Shown in pieces: positions 34,331 through 42,291 of a stretch of DNA of 49,606 bases (position 1 is its first letter; every line of letters begins with the position of its first letter). The position numbers were made by a program, and so were the translations under genes. The DNA comes from a bacterium (GTDB lineage: Bacteria; Armatimonadota; Chthonomonadetes; Chthonomonadales; JAMCWF01). Below the pieces are notes generated by a model, which was given only the letters and a program-made list of their open reading frames with translations, searched no databases and was not told the DNA's origin. The stretch is taken from contig JAKBZR010000015.1 of the NCBI GenBank assembly GCA_021842405.1, forward strand, positions 1-49,606, given 5' to 3'.

Positions 34331-34358
34331 AAGGACCGGATCTCATGCCCGGTCCTTC
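34331..34358. terminator. Bidirectional hairpin terminator
   Basis: aaggaccgg and ccggtcctt form a perfect 9-bp stem around a 10-base loop. On the minus strand it is followed by a T-rich tctttcttcattt stretch, giving an intrinsic terminator for the small-ORF unit; on the plus strand it follows accA but lacks a T-run. Confidence 0.65.
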
Positions 34359-34414
34359 GCTTCACGTCAGCTCGTTATGCCCCCTCGTTTGTGGGGCGCC
34401 GGATCAGATTGAAA

Positions 34415-34627
34415 TCATCCGGCTGGTGGTGCTGTCAACTCACTCCAGGTGTTGTTTACTTTCAAGTAGCATGCCACGCGCCCATCAAGGCTTGCCGGCA
34501 GATAGTCCTCTTGGTCGAGTCTGATCTCTTTGCTGCATCCAACTTGGCGATAGACTCCTGGGGTTACCCGTTCCCCTGCTAGGAACAGCTCTTCGACGAA
34601 TTGATCGTTCTCAGGCTTTAGCCACAT
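34415..34627 (-). CDS. Small uncharacterised protein
   Basis: The 70-residue protein starts MWLKPENDQFVEELFLAGERV and has GVYRQVGCSKEIRLDQEDYLPASLDGRVACY, a compact strand pattern with two cysteines. ggggag lies seven bases before ATG 34627; the in-frame ATG at 34642 is less well placed. The gene follows a second short ORF, overlapping it slightly in another frame, and is expressed from a consensus promoter at 34918-34946. I cannot name the family. Confidence 0.6.
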   Translation of the reverse strand: MWLKPENDQFVEELFLAGERVTPGVYRQVGCSKEIRLDQEDYLPASLDGRVACYLKVNNTWSELTAPPAG

Positions 34628-34824
34628 TTTGATACTCCCCATTCGCGTATTACCCCATTACTGAGGTGCGGAATTGTTACGCATCCGTTGAGGGTGGCAA
34701 TCCTCACTCGGCCCTCATCGGGATCCCCCCAACTTACCGCCTCTGTGCGCTGCCGATACCATCCTTGACGGCAATTTCGCGCCAGACGCACTAACCTGGG
34801 GATGAGCGCCGTTCTCCTTCTCAA
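34618..34824 (-). CDS. Small ORF in the same unit
   Basis: The 68-codon frame starts with TTG and gives a basic N-terminal half (RLVRLARNCRQGWYRQRT) and a C-terminal half with DPDEGRVRIATLNGCVTIPHLSNGV. In-frame coding-like sequence continues a few codons upstream to a stop, but no ATG/GTG with a ribosome site is visible. Because the strong promoter is about 90 bases upstream, it could be translated, be part of a leader, or be the 5' half of a frameshifted gene with the following ORF. Confidence 0.35.
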   Translation of the reverse strand: MRRRTALIPRLVRLARNCRQGWYRQRTEAVSWGDPDEGRVRIATLNGCVTIPHLSNGVIREWGVSKCG

Positions 34825-34917
34825 AGCCGCTTCGTCGAAACGCTTCTTTATTCAATTGTGTCTGCTTCCGGTGGATATACGGTTGCTTCCACCCGCTTTT
34901 GTTCCCTTGTACTCCTA

Positions 34918-34946
34918 ATTATACTAGGTCAAAATACCGGAGTCAA
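34918..34946 (-). promoter_or_regulatory. Consensus sigma-70-type promoter
   Basis: On the minus strand, TTGACT and TATAAT are separated by exactly 17 bases. This is the best match to a housekeeping promoter in the window and points toward the two small ORFs, with transcription starting near 34911. Confidence 0.75.
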
Positions 34947-35030
34947 CTAATTTCACGCAGCCAACCGAAAAATTTCAACTGTTTTCCGAATTAACAGCCG
35001 GCGAAAGGGGGGAGCGGGTTGCTGTTTCCA

Positions 35031-37328
35031 TTACCGCTCAACGTAATCCTGCCAGAGAATCTTTTCGAGCAGGCCGTTTTGATTTTCATCCGGCTTCGAC
35101 AGTTTGAGCAGGGAGGACTCCTTTGCCGCCGGTGAATGGGGGCCGTTCCTCAGGTTCATCGGCACCTTCTCCGGCACCGCGTTGTATGGCGTGAGATCCG
35201 GCGTGGAGCTCCAGATGTCGGTGATCGGATCGGCTAGATCATCGTACTGGCTGAGCGGCGGCATTTTTAAAAGCCGCTCGATGGTTGCGTATATGCTGAC
35301 GAACGAATAGTGGTGGTGAGTGACGATGCCAGGCTTCAGCCACGGGCTGACAACCAACAATAGGTTGCGGTGGGCATCCACGTGATCGCGTCCATCCTGG
35401 CTATCGTCCTCGGTTATGAAAATGGCGGTATGCTTCCAGTAGCGGCTGTGCGAGATGGCGTCAATCACTTCACCGGTAGCGAGGTCGTTATTGGCAACCA
35501 ATGAACGTGGCGTGAGCATTCCGATTCGAGTTCCGGCGGTGTGGTCGTCCGGCAACCAGATGTAGGTAAACTGCGGAAAGATGCCGGCTTTAAACTCTTT
35601 CAACCAGGCCGCCACCCGGTTGGTATCCAGATAGCTTAAGTCGAATCCCTTGAAATTCGGGCAGCGGATGTTGGCCATAGAGGGGATCGGTTTTCCGCCC
35701 GGTCTGATTTCCACCTCATCCCCGTACATCCGGCAGGAGATATGATGCCGGACGCAGACATCCATCATGTAACCGATTGCCGGATAGCTGATTGGGGCGG
35801 TAGTCGAATCCCAGATGCGGCCTCTTGATGAGTAGTAAGCCATCCAGGTTTTCTCCACGTAGTCGGGGCAGTTGGCGCCCAGCGTCCACTGATGCCCCTG
35901 AGCGCTCACTTCACCATCGCTATAGAAATTGTCGCCGATGGCGAAGCGGGCGGCCAGCGCGTGCAGATTTGGGGTCACCTCCTCTCCAAACATGGCGAGC
36001 GCCGGGTCTCCGTTGCCGGCCGGGTAATCGCCGAGGTCCTGATCGTAGGTGCGATTTTCGCGAACGATGAAAACGCAGTGCGTAATCCCTCGAGGAAGTC
36101 CCCGCCGATCGTTGTTGTGGTGTAGAAGATCGGCCATTCGCGAATTGCTGAAGCCGTTGAGACGCGCCACCTCAGCCAAACCCTTTACGAAATCGGAGGG
36201 CGCCAGTGAAATACGCTCGATGACGCCGAACATCATGTTCCCGATGTACTGGCCGTTCGTGTTGGGGCCGGTGTCCAATCCTTTTGCGCACAGAATCACC
36301 GCATGGCGACCGTCACGCTCCACCGCGATGGCGGTAGGATACCAGGCCGTCGGCTCCATGCCGATCAGATGGTGATTGCGGGTCGAATAGGCCGCTACCG
36401 CGTTATTCCCGGCCAGCGTGACGTACAGGGTGTTACCGTCGGGCGAGACCGCCACCGCGGTGGGAGAGCTGCCGTTCGGAGAATGGGGATAGGGATGAAC
36501 GGCGATGGTTCGTGCCACCTTTTCCCGCCTCATATCAATAATTGAAAGGGTGTCGTTGTTGGCATTGGCCACGTAGGCGCGATGGCCGCGCGGCGAGAAG
36601 CAGACGGCGGTCGGCCTTATCCCGACCTCGATGGTTGAGATGAGGGTGTGGTGGAGGGGGTCAATCACCGATACGGTATCGTCTCCCCAGTTGGTCACCA
36701 GCACGTGATGCCCATCCGGGCTGTTCGCGATGGCGAAGGGAAAAGTGCCGACCTCGATCGTCGCCACATTCTTACCGGTGCGCCAATCAATGAACCGCAC
36801 CCGGCGCGCCAGGTTGCAGGTTACCGCAATCTCCTTATCTTTATCGGTGAAGGCGATGCCGGATGGATAGCCGGGACATGGTATCGTGCCGTCCGGCTTC
36901 AGCATTCCGTCGGCCAGCCGGTAGTGAAAAATGGTTTGAGAGCCGCCACCGCAAACAAAAACATCCTTTCCATTGGGCGCTACCGCCACGCCATTAAAGA
37001 CGGTCCTCTCCGGCACCGAATCTTCTCGGCCGATCGGGGAGCAGTGGTACAGCTCGACCGACTGCGCCCCGTACCCGTTGCAAACCACCACCGCCTGATT
37101 TCCATTCGGTGTAAGGGAGAGACCGAGCGGAAAAAGGCCGGTTTTCATCCATTCACCGGCTGGACGGAGGAGGCGGCCGTTTGGAATGACCCATGTGGAA
37201 ACGGGCTGGCCGTTAAGGGGCGTTACCGGACCGGTGGGCATCGAGCCGGCCGGCACTTCAGCAGTAGCTGCGAATGGAAAGGCGAGCGCGCAAAAGATCA
37301 GCGCGAAGGGGGAGGCTTGAAATCTCAT
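35031..37328 (-). CDS. Secreted YncE-like beta-propeller fused to phosphoesterase
   Basis: The 765-residue protein has a signal peptide (cleavage near residue 23, FPFAATA). It then has a seven-bladed-type propeller with repeated segments such as GVAVAPNGKDVFVCGG, VLVTNWGDDTVSVIDP and AYVANANNDTLSIID, up to about residue 390. A phosphoesterase domain of the alkaline phosphatase superfamily follows (VRENRTYDQDLGDY, then DDHTAGTRIGM and ITEDDSQDGRDHVDAHRN), with Asp/His metal ligands. Proteins with this layout are found in acidobacteria and planctomycetes; the substrate is unknown. No operon partner is evident. Confidence 0.85.
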   Translation of the reverse strand: MRFQASPFALIFCALAFPFAATAEVPAGSMPTGPVTPLNGQPVSTWVIPNGRLLRPAGEWMKTGLFPLGLSLTPNGNQAVVVCNGYGAQSVELYHCSPIGREDSVPERTVFNGVAVAPNGKDVFVCGGGSQTIFHYRLADGMLKPDGTIPCPGYPSGIAFTDKDKEIAVTCNLARRVRFIDWRTGKNVATIEVGTFPFAIANSPDGHHVLVTNWGDDTVSVIDPLHHTLISTIEVGIRPTAVCFSPRGHRAYVANANNDTLSIIDMRREKVARTIAVHPYPHSPNGSSPTAVAVSPDGNTLYVTLAGNNAVAAYSTRNHHLIGMEPTAWYPTAIAVERDGRHAVILCAKGLDTGPNTNGQYIGNMMFGVIERISLAPSDFVKGLAEVARLNGFSNSRMADLLHHNNDRRGLPRGITHCVFIVRENRTYDQDLGDYPAGNGDPALAMFGEEVTPNLHALAARFAIGDNFYSDGEVSAQGHQWTLGANCPDYVEKTWMAYYSSRGRIWDSTTAPISYPAIGYMMDVCVRHHISCRMYGDEVEIRPGGKPIPSMANIRCPNFKGFDLSYLDTNRVAAWLKEFKAGIFPQFTYIWLPDDHTAGTRIGMLTPRSLVANNDLATGEVIDAISHSRYWKHTAIFITEDDSQDGRDHVDAHRNLLLVVSPWLKPGIVTHHHYSFVSIYATIERLLKMPPLSQYDDLADPITDIWSSTPDLTPYNAVPEKVPMNLRNGPHSPAAKESSLLKLSKPDENQNGLLEKILWQDYVER

Positions 37329-37437
37329 GAGATCGGGTTCTCCATTTAATTGGCATCTTTATCCACGATTGCGTCATCGAATGATATATCGTTATGGTTA
37401 TATTCTAACGCCGGACGCACCTGATGTCAAATCGTAA

Positions 37438-37478
37438 GAGTTCAGCTTTGTGGAAATGATTCCCGTAAAACTGAACTA
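37438..37478. mobile_element. MITE-like element, copy 7 (minimal palindrome)
   Basis: gagttcagctttgtggaaatgattcccgtaaaactgaacta is just the two terminal repeats of the family fused together, forming a 41-bp near-palindrome with no internal part. It lies 95 bases upstream of the peroxiredoxin gene. Confidence 0.75.
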
Positions 37479-37573
37479 TTTCCGCAACCGCCTATCCGCC
37501 GGTTCGGTGTAAAATATTCGCGACAGGGTGGCTTATCCATTGCCGAAAACGATGAGAAAGGGAGTGTTGGCCC

Positions 37574-38044
37574 ATGCCATTGATCAATGTGGGTGAAACG
37601 GCTCCGCAGTTTGAGCTGTCGGACCAAGATAACCAGATCGTGAGGCTGGCCGATTACCGCGGCAAACAGCCGGTCGTCCTCTACTTCTACCCGAAGGATG
37701 ACACGCCGGGTTGCACGTTGGAAGCGATCTCGTTCCGTGACCGGATGGCCGATTTCAAGGCGGCCGGTGTTGAGATATTGGGCATCAGCCCCGACAACGT
37801 CAACTCGCACCGCGCATTTGCGTCGAAATGCGAGTTACCGTTTCGGATATTGGCCGATCCAGACCATCGCGTGTGCGAGCTTTATGGGGTCTGGCAGGAA
37901 AAGAACAACTACGGAAAGAAATATATGGGTGTGGCTCGCACCACCTATATCCTGGATCGCGACGGCGTTGTTCGGCGTGTTTACCCAAAGGTAAAGGTTG
38001 ACGGCCACGCAGACGCGGTTTTGAAAGAGGCCCTCTCGCTTTAA
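37574..38044 (+). CDS. bcp: Bcp/PrxQ-type peroxiredoxin
   Basis: The 156-residue thiol peroxidase has the opening LINVGETAPQFELSDQDNQ, the thioredoxin fold and the peroxidatic cysteine in YPKDDTPGCTLEA at residue 47. The C-terminus has TTYILDRDGVVRRVYPKVKVDGHA. Typical PrxQ proteins have a resolving cysteine five residues after the peroxidatic one; here that position is Ile52, so this enzyme may act as a 1-Cys type or use Cys85 or Cys98. ATG 37574 follows gaaagggagtg. The next gene starts 28 bases later, giving a possible operon with the sugar kinase. Confidence 0.92.
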   Translation: MPLINVGETAPQFELSDQDNQIVRLADYRGKQPVVLYFYPKDDTPGCTLEAISFRDRMADFKAAGVEILGISPDNVNSHRAFASKCELPFRILADPDHRVCELYGVWQEKNNYGKKYMGVARTTYILDRDGVVRRVYPKVKVDGHADAVLKEALSL

Positions 38045-38072
38045 ATTTCAAGGATGGTTGAATGCGTTCTTT

Positions 38073-39050
38073 ATGAACGATGTGGTAACGCTCGGTGAAA
38101 CGATGCTGCGCCTTAACCCGCCGTTGCACGATCGGCTGGAGACGGCGTCTGAATTACAGATACGGGTCGGCGGTAGCGAATCGAACGTAGCGATCGCGCT
38201 TACGCGGCTGGGGCGGTCGTGCCGGTGGTACAGCCGGCTGCCGGATAATCCGTTGGGCCGCCGAATTGCGGGTGAGATTGCGCGTTGGGGCGTGGATGTC
38301 GGTAAAGTAGAATGGGTCGGCTCTGAGCGGGCCGGGCTCTATTTTGTGGAGTTCGGATCGCCGCCACGGGCGCACGAGGTTTACTATGACCGAAAGGAAT
38401 CCGCCGCCTCAACGATGTCTCCTGAAACGACCGATTGGTCTATTTTAGAGGGCTGGCGTCATCTTCACTTGACCGGCATCACGCCGGCGCTTAGTCCGAG
38501 CTGCCGGGCTACCGTTGAGACAGCGATCCAACGCGCGCGCAAGCTCTCGATGACAATTTCGTTCGATGTGAATTATCGCTCGAGGCTTTGGCCGGCCGAA
38601 AAGGCGGCCGCCTGCCTCCGTGAACTGATGGAAGGTGTTGACCTAATATTGGGAACGGCGACTGATGTGGCCGATCTTTTTGGGACTACGGGAAACTGTG
38701 CGGAGCAGTGCCGGAGGTTGAAGGATCGTTTTCACGCGCCGGCGGCCGTGGTTACCGCCGGGGCCGAAGGCTCGGCTGCGATGGACGAGAAGGGGCGGTA
38801 TGAGGTTAAGCCGATCAACCTGGTGGAGGTGGATCGTTTTGGCGCCGGCGATGCCTTTGCGGCTGGGGTTTTGCACGGATATCTGGGCGGTGATTTGGGA
38901 AAAGGACTTGAGCTTGGCAACGCGATGGCGGCCCTGAAATTTACCATTCCCGGCGACGCTCTGGTCGCCACCGATGAGGAGATCGGCCGGATGGTGACGG
39001 CGGTAAAAATGGGATATGAAACCCCATTACTGGGGCATGTGCGCCGGTGA
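38073..39050 (+). CDS. PfkB-family sugar kinase, KdgK-like
   Basis: The 325-residue kinase has the PfkB start VVTLGETMLRLNPP, RVGGSESNVAIALTRLG, and the C-terminal signature DRFGAGDAFAAGVLHGYL with the catalytic aspartate in GAGDAF. The closest subfamily seems to be 2-keto-3-deoxygluconate kinase, but the sugar cannot be fixed from the sequence. ATG 38073 is preferred; TTG at 38058 would add five residues. It precedes sugar ABC permease genes, so it probably phosphorylates the imported sugar. Confidence 0.85.
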   Translation: MNDVVTLGETMLRLNPPLHDRLETASELQIRVGGSESNVAIALTRLGRSCRWYSRLPDNPLGRRIAGEIARWGVDVGKVEWVGSERAGLYFVEFGSPPRAHEVYYDRKESAASTMSPETTDWSILEGWRHLHLTGITPALSPSCRATVETAIQRARKLSMTISFDVNYRSRLWPAEKAAACLRELMEGVDLILGTATDVADLFGTTGNCAEQCRRLKDRFHAPAAVVTAGAEGSAAMDEKGRYEVKPINLVEVDRFGAGDAFAAGVLHGYLGGDLGKGLELGNAMAALKFTIPGDALVATDEEIGRMVTAVKMGYETPLLGHVRR

Positions 39051-39145
39051 AAAATCGGATCGAGATGATAGAGCGACGGGCCGAGCTTTTCGCCGCCCGA
39101 TGCGCCCGCCAGCTCATCATGATGGGAGATCCGATTGAGCAATAG
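39047..39145 (+). CDS. Possible 32-residue ORF between kinase and permease
   Basis: A GTG-started frame overlaps the kinase stop as GTGA and runs into the permease start, giving VKNRIEMIERRAELFAARC and an ending MMGDPIEQ. It is helical and basic with no known family. The 4-base overlap suggests translational coupling. It could also be an accidental open frame in the only non-overlapping gap of the operon. Confidence 0.3.
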   Translation: MKNRIEMIERRAELFAARCARQLIMMGDPIEQ

Positions 39146-40139
39146 AACCGCCTCCCGACCACGAAAAATTTTTGCGCTCTTTACAATCCGTGAGCTTCCC
39201 GCCCTCGCCATCCTTCTGGTTTCCATCGTCTGGCTGAGCTTAACCCGGCCCGCCTTCCGCTCAATTGACAATCTGACGGCAGTGGGCCAGGATGCCGCTT
39301 TTGTCGGTATATTGGCCTGCGGCGAGGCGCTGGTCATCTTAACCGGCGGCATTGACCTCTCGGTGGCGGCCAACCTAGCCATGTCGGGCTGCGTGGCCGG
39401 CATGATGATGATCGCGGGGGTAGCTTGGCCGCTGGCCGTCGTCGCGGCGCTGGCGGTTGCCGGTTTGGGCGGTCTGGTCAACGGGGTGCTCATCACCTAC
39501 CGCCGGCTGCCGCCCATCCTGGTTACGCTGGCGACCTGGTTTATTTTTCGCTCCATCATCAGCATCGTCACCCACTCGCGCAATTACGCCCCGTTTCCAA
39601 ACAGCTTTGCCAACTTGGGAGGCGGCAATCTGCCGTTCGTCGTATTTGTTCTGGTCGTCATTGGGCTGGCGCTGATGACGCTGCGCACACGATTTGGGCG
39701 GCGCGTCATTGCAATCGGTGGCAGCGAGACCGCCTCCGAGCTTTCCGGATTGCCGGTTGATGCAATCAAGCGACGGGTCTATCTCATCGCCGGGCTTTGC
39801 GCCGGGTTGTCGGCCTTATTGATGATGGCTCGCAACAACAACGTCGAGTCGAGCGTCGCCAGCGGATACGAGCTGCACGCCATCGCGGCGGTGGTCGTTG
39901 GAGGGGTGCGGTTATCCGGCGGGGAGGGCACCATCCTCGGTGCGGCGCTTGGAGCCGCCATCTATGCGGTGCTTCACGATGCGCTCATCCTCTACGGGCA
40001 ACGGGCTGAGCTGTACGGCTTGATTACCGGCGCCATTATACTGGCGGCCGCTTTCGGCGAGGTGCTGAGGCGGCGGGTTGAGGAATCAAAATATAAGGCC
40101 GCTAACATCGCCGTTACGGGAGAGACCGCATCAAAATGA
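39135..40139 (+). CDS. Sugar ABC transporter permease, RbsC-type
   Basis: The 334-residue polytopic protein has about eight to ten helices and the family segments LVILTGGIDLSVAANLAMSG near residue 70, LVTLATWFIFRS, GGSETASELSGLPVDAIKR and VVVGGVRLSGGEGTILGAALGA. It starts at TTG 39135 and overlaps the second permease by four bases (ATGA). Two dissimilar RbsC-type permeases in tandem suggest a heterodimeric channel. Confidence 0.92.
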   Translation: MSNRTASRPRKIFALFTIRELPALAILLVSIVWLSLTRPAFRSIDNLTAVGQDAAFVGILACGEALVILTGGIDLSVAANLAMSGCVAGMMMIAGVAWPLAVVAALAVAGLGGLVNGVLITYRRLPPILVTLATWFIFRSIISIVTHSRNYAPFPNSFANLGGGNLPFVVFVLVVIGLALMTLRTRFGRRVIAIGGSETASELSGLPVDAIKRRVYLIAGLCAGLSALLMMARNNNVESSVASGYELHAIAAVVVGGVRLSGGEGTILGAALGAAIYAVLHDALILYGQRAELYGLITGAIILAAAFGEVLRRRVEESKYKAANIAVTGETASK

Positions 40140-41158
40140 GCGACCGAACTGATGCCGCCCGCCGTGCAAAAGCCTTGCCCCGAAGCGCCCGGCGTAAGGG
40201 GCCGCTGAACCGACTGCCACCCGAAACCGGCGTCGCGGTGGTGCTGATCATCGCCGTTCTCTACCTCTCTTTCACCCAGCCCTATTTTCTGCAAAGAGAT
40301 AACTTCCGACTCATCGCAAAGCAGTCGGCCGAGATAGGAATCTTGGCGACTGGCATGACCTATATCATCGCTACCGGCGGGATTGACATATCGGTTGGCT
40401 CGGTGGTGGGTCTCTGCTCGCTGGTATTGGGCGCGCTCAGCGTGGTGCTCGGCTGGAGCTTGTGGATTTCCATCATCGTGTGCCTGGGGGTCGGCGCCGC
40501 CTGCGGTCTTATCAACGGCCTGCTGATCGCCCGCGTCGGGATGCCGTCCATCATTGCCACGCTGGCGATGTACGCTGCCGCCCGAGCCGGCGCGCTGCTC
40601 GTCCACAGCGGCGGCCACATCTCGAATATCCCAACCGATCTCGTCAATTTTGCGCAGACCGATTTTGCCGGTGTGCCCTCCGTCGCCTGGATTGCGATCA
40701 TCGTGGCGGTATCGGGCGCCGTTATTCTAAGACGGACAAACGCCGGCCGCCTGGTGCTTGCGCTGGGAGGAAACCGAGAGGCCTCACGAATGAGCGGCGT
40801 CAATGTCAAATTGGTGGAGATGCTCATCTACACCGCGGTCGGCATGTTGGCCGGACTGGCCGCCGTCATCACGACCGCGCGAGCCGCCACCGCCGAGCCG
40901 AATGCCGGCACGACCTATGAAATACAAGCCATCACCGCCGTGGTGCTGGGAGGAACTCCCATTACCGGTGGAAGGGCGACGATATTGGGTACGATACTGG
41001 GTGTCATCACGGTAACCGTGCTTCGAGATGGGGTGGCGCTGGCCGGGCAGGATGCCAACATGCAGCAGTTGATTATCGGGGTTGCGCTGTTGATCGCGGT
41101 GGAGGTCGAGCGATGGCGGCTCCGGCAAGCCGCGGCCTCAATTGAGGTCGCAGCCTGA
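40136..41158 (+). CDS. Second sugar ABC transporter permease, RbsC-type
   Basis: The 340-residue protein has GILATGMTYIIATGGIDISVGSVVGL, INGLLIARVGMPSIIATLA, LGGNREASRMSGVNVKL and VVLGGTPITGGRATILGTILG, all typical of RbsC. Its N-terminus is basic and cytosolic. It overlaps the first permease by four bases. The ATPase subunit (RbsA type), which normally belongs to this operon, is not encoded in this window. Confidence 0.92.
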   Translation: MSDRTDAARRAKALPRSARRKGPLNRLPPETGVAVVLIIAVLYLSFTQPYFLQRDNFRLIAKQSAEIGILATGMTYIIATGGIDISVGSVVGLCSLVLGALSVVLGWSLWISIIVCLGVGAACGLINGLLIARVGMPSIIATLAMYAAARAGALLVHSGGHISNIPTDLVNFAQTDFAGVPSVAWIAIIVAVSGAVILRRTNAGRLVLALGGNREASRMSGVNVKLVEMLIYTAVGMLAGLAAVITTARAATAEPNAGTTYEIQAITAVVLGGTPITGGRATILGTILGVITVTVLRDGVALAGQDANMQQLIIGVALLIAVEVERWRLRQAAASIEVAA

Positions 41159-41223
41159 TCGAAGCCAAACCGTACTTGCCAAATGAGGATCGCGATTTAA
41201 TTTATTGAACGAAGGAGCTTTTC

Positions 41224-42273
41224 ATGGGGAATAGACGATCTTTTGTGCGATCGCACCGATTACTGATTCAACTTCGTTATCCGGCGGTATTGCTGGGCGC
41301 GCTCATTCTATTGGGGATTACCGGCTGTTCCAAAGAGGGATCGCAAACCAGCGCTTCAAATGCGCCCGGTCACAAGCGGACCATCGTTTTTGTTTTTAAG
41401 GTGGCCGGCATCTCCTACAGCGCAGCCTGCCGCCGCGGCGCTGAAGAGGCGGCTAAAAAGCTAGGGATCAATGTGGAATATATGGCTCCCCAGCAGGCGC
41501 TGGCCGATATGCAACGGGACATGATTGAGACTCAGATCGTGCGCCATCCCGACGCCATCGTCATCTCTCCCGACGATTCGGAGGCGATCAAGCCGGTTAT
41601 CGCGGAGGCGATGCGAAAGGGCATCAAGGTATTTACCTGGGATTCCGATTCCAAAACCAGCCAGCGGATCTTTTACGTGGCGGCGGTGGATGATGTTCAA
41701 ATCGGCGAGGATATCGCTAATGCGCTGGCGAAAGCCATCAACTACAAAGGCAAGGTGCTGATTATGAGCGGCGGCCGCGGCGCTGATAACCTAAACAAGC
41801 ACGTTGATGGGATGGAGATGGCGTTCAGCAAATATCCCGGCATCACCGTGATCAAGCCGGTCCTCTATAACGATGACGACAAGAGCAAGGCGGTCAACAT
41901 GGCGATCGAGGCGCTCCAGCAGCATCCGAACGTCGCCGGTATCGCCTGCGCGAACTCGCCCAGTCCGCCGGCTTGCGGAGAGGCATTGGAGCGAACCGGA
42001 AAGGTCGGCAAGGTGAAGGTCTGGGGCCTGGCGCTTCCCAGCGAAACGCGCCCCTATCTCAAAAACGGTTCGGTGACCGGCCTCTATCTCTGGGATCCGG
42101 CGCAGCTTACCTATCTCGCCGCCGTACTGGTCAACAACGATCTAAGCGGCCACCCGCCGGTGAACGGGGAAACGCTGGATCACGTGGGAAAAATCACCTA
42201 TAAGGATGGCCAGGTGACCTTGCCGATCCGTTTAACCATCACCAAGCAGAACGTGGACCAGTTTAACTTTTGA
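41224..42273 (+). CDS. Sugar ABC transporter substrate-binding lipoprotein, RbsB-type
   Basis: The 349-residue protein has a long signal sequence with lipobox LGITGC (Cys35) and is predicted to be a lipoprotein. The mature domain starts with TIVFVFKVAGISYSAACRRGAEEAAKKLGINV and has PDAIVISPDDSEAIKPVIAEAM, IMSGGRGADNLNKHVDGM and a C-terminal KDGQVTLPIRLTITKQNVDQF, as in periplasmic sugar-binding proteins of the ribose/galactose class. A strong ribosome site aaggagc lies before ATG 41224. It is 65 bases after the second permease. Confidence 0.92.
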   Translation: MGNRRSFVRSHRLLIQLRYPAVLLGALILLGITGCSKEGSQTSASNAPGHKRTIVFVFKVAGISYSAACRRGAEEAAKKLGINVEYMAPQQALADMQRDMIETQIVRHPDAIVISPDDSEAIKPVIAEAMRKGIKVFTWDSDSKTSQRIFYVAAVDDVQIGEDIANALAKAINYKGKVLIMSGGRGADNLNKHVDGMEMAFSKYPGITVIKPVLYNDDDKSKAVNMAIEALQQHPNVAGIACANSPSPPACGEALERTGKVGKVKVWGLALPSETRPYLKNGSVTGLYLWDPAQLTYLAAVLVNNDLSGHPPVNGETLDHVGKITYKDGQVTLPIRLTITKQNVDQFNF

Positions 42274-42291
42274 TGGTAATAGGTGGTACCA

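Noticed and set aside
34618-34946. Known structured RNA such as tmRNA or RNase P RNA in the small unit
   Set aside because: I looked for a tag reading frame, CCA end and RNase P core sequences and saw none.
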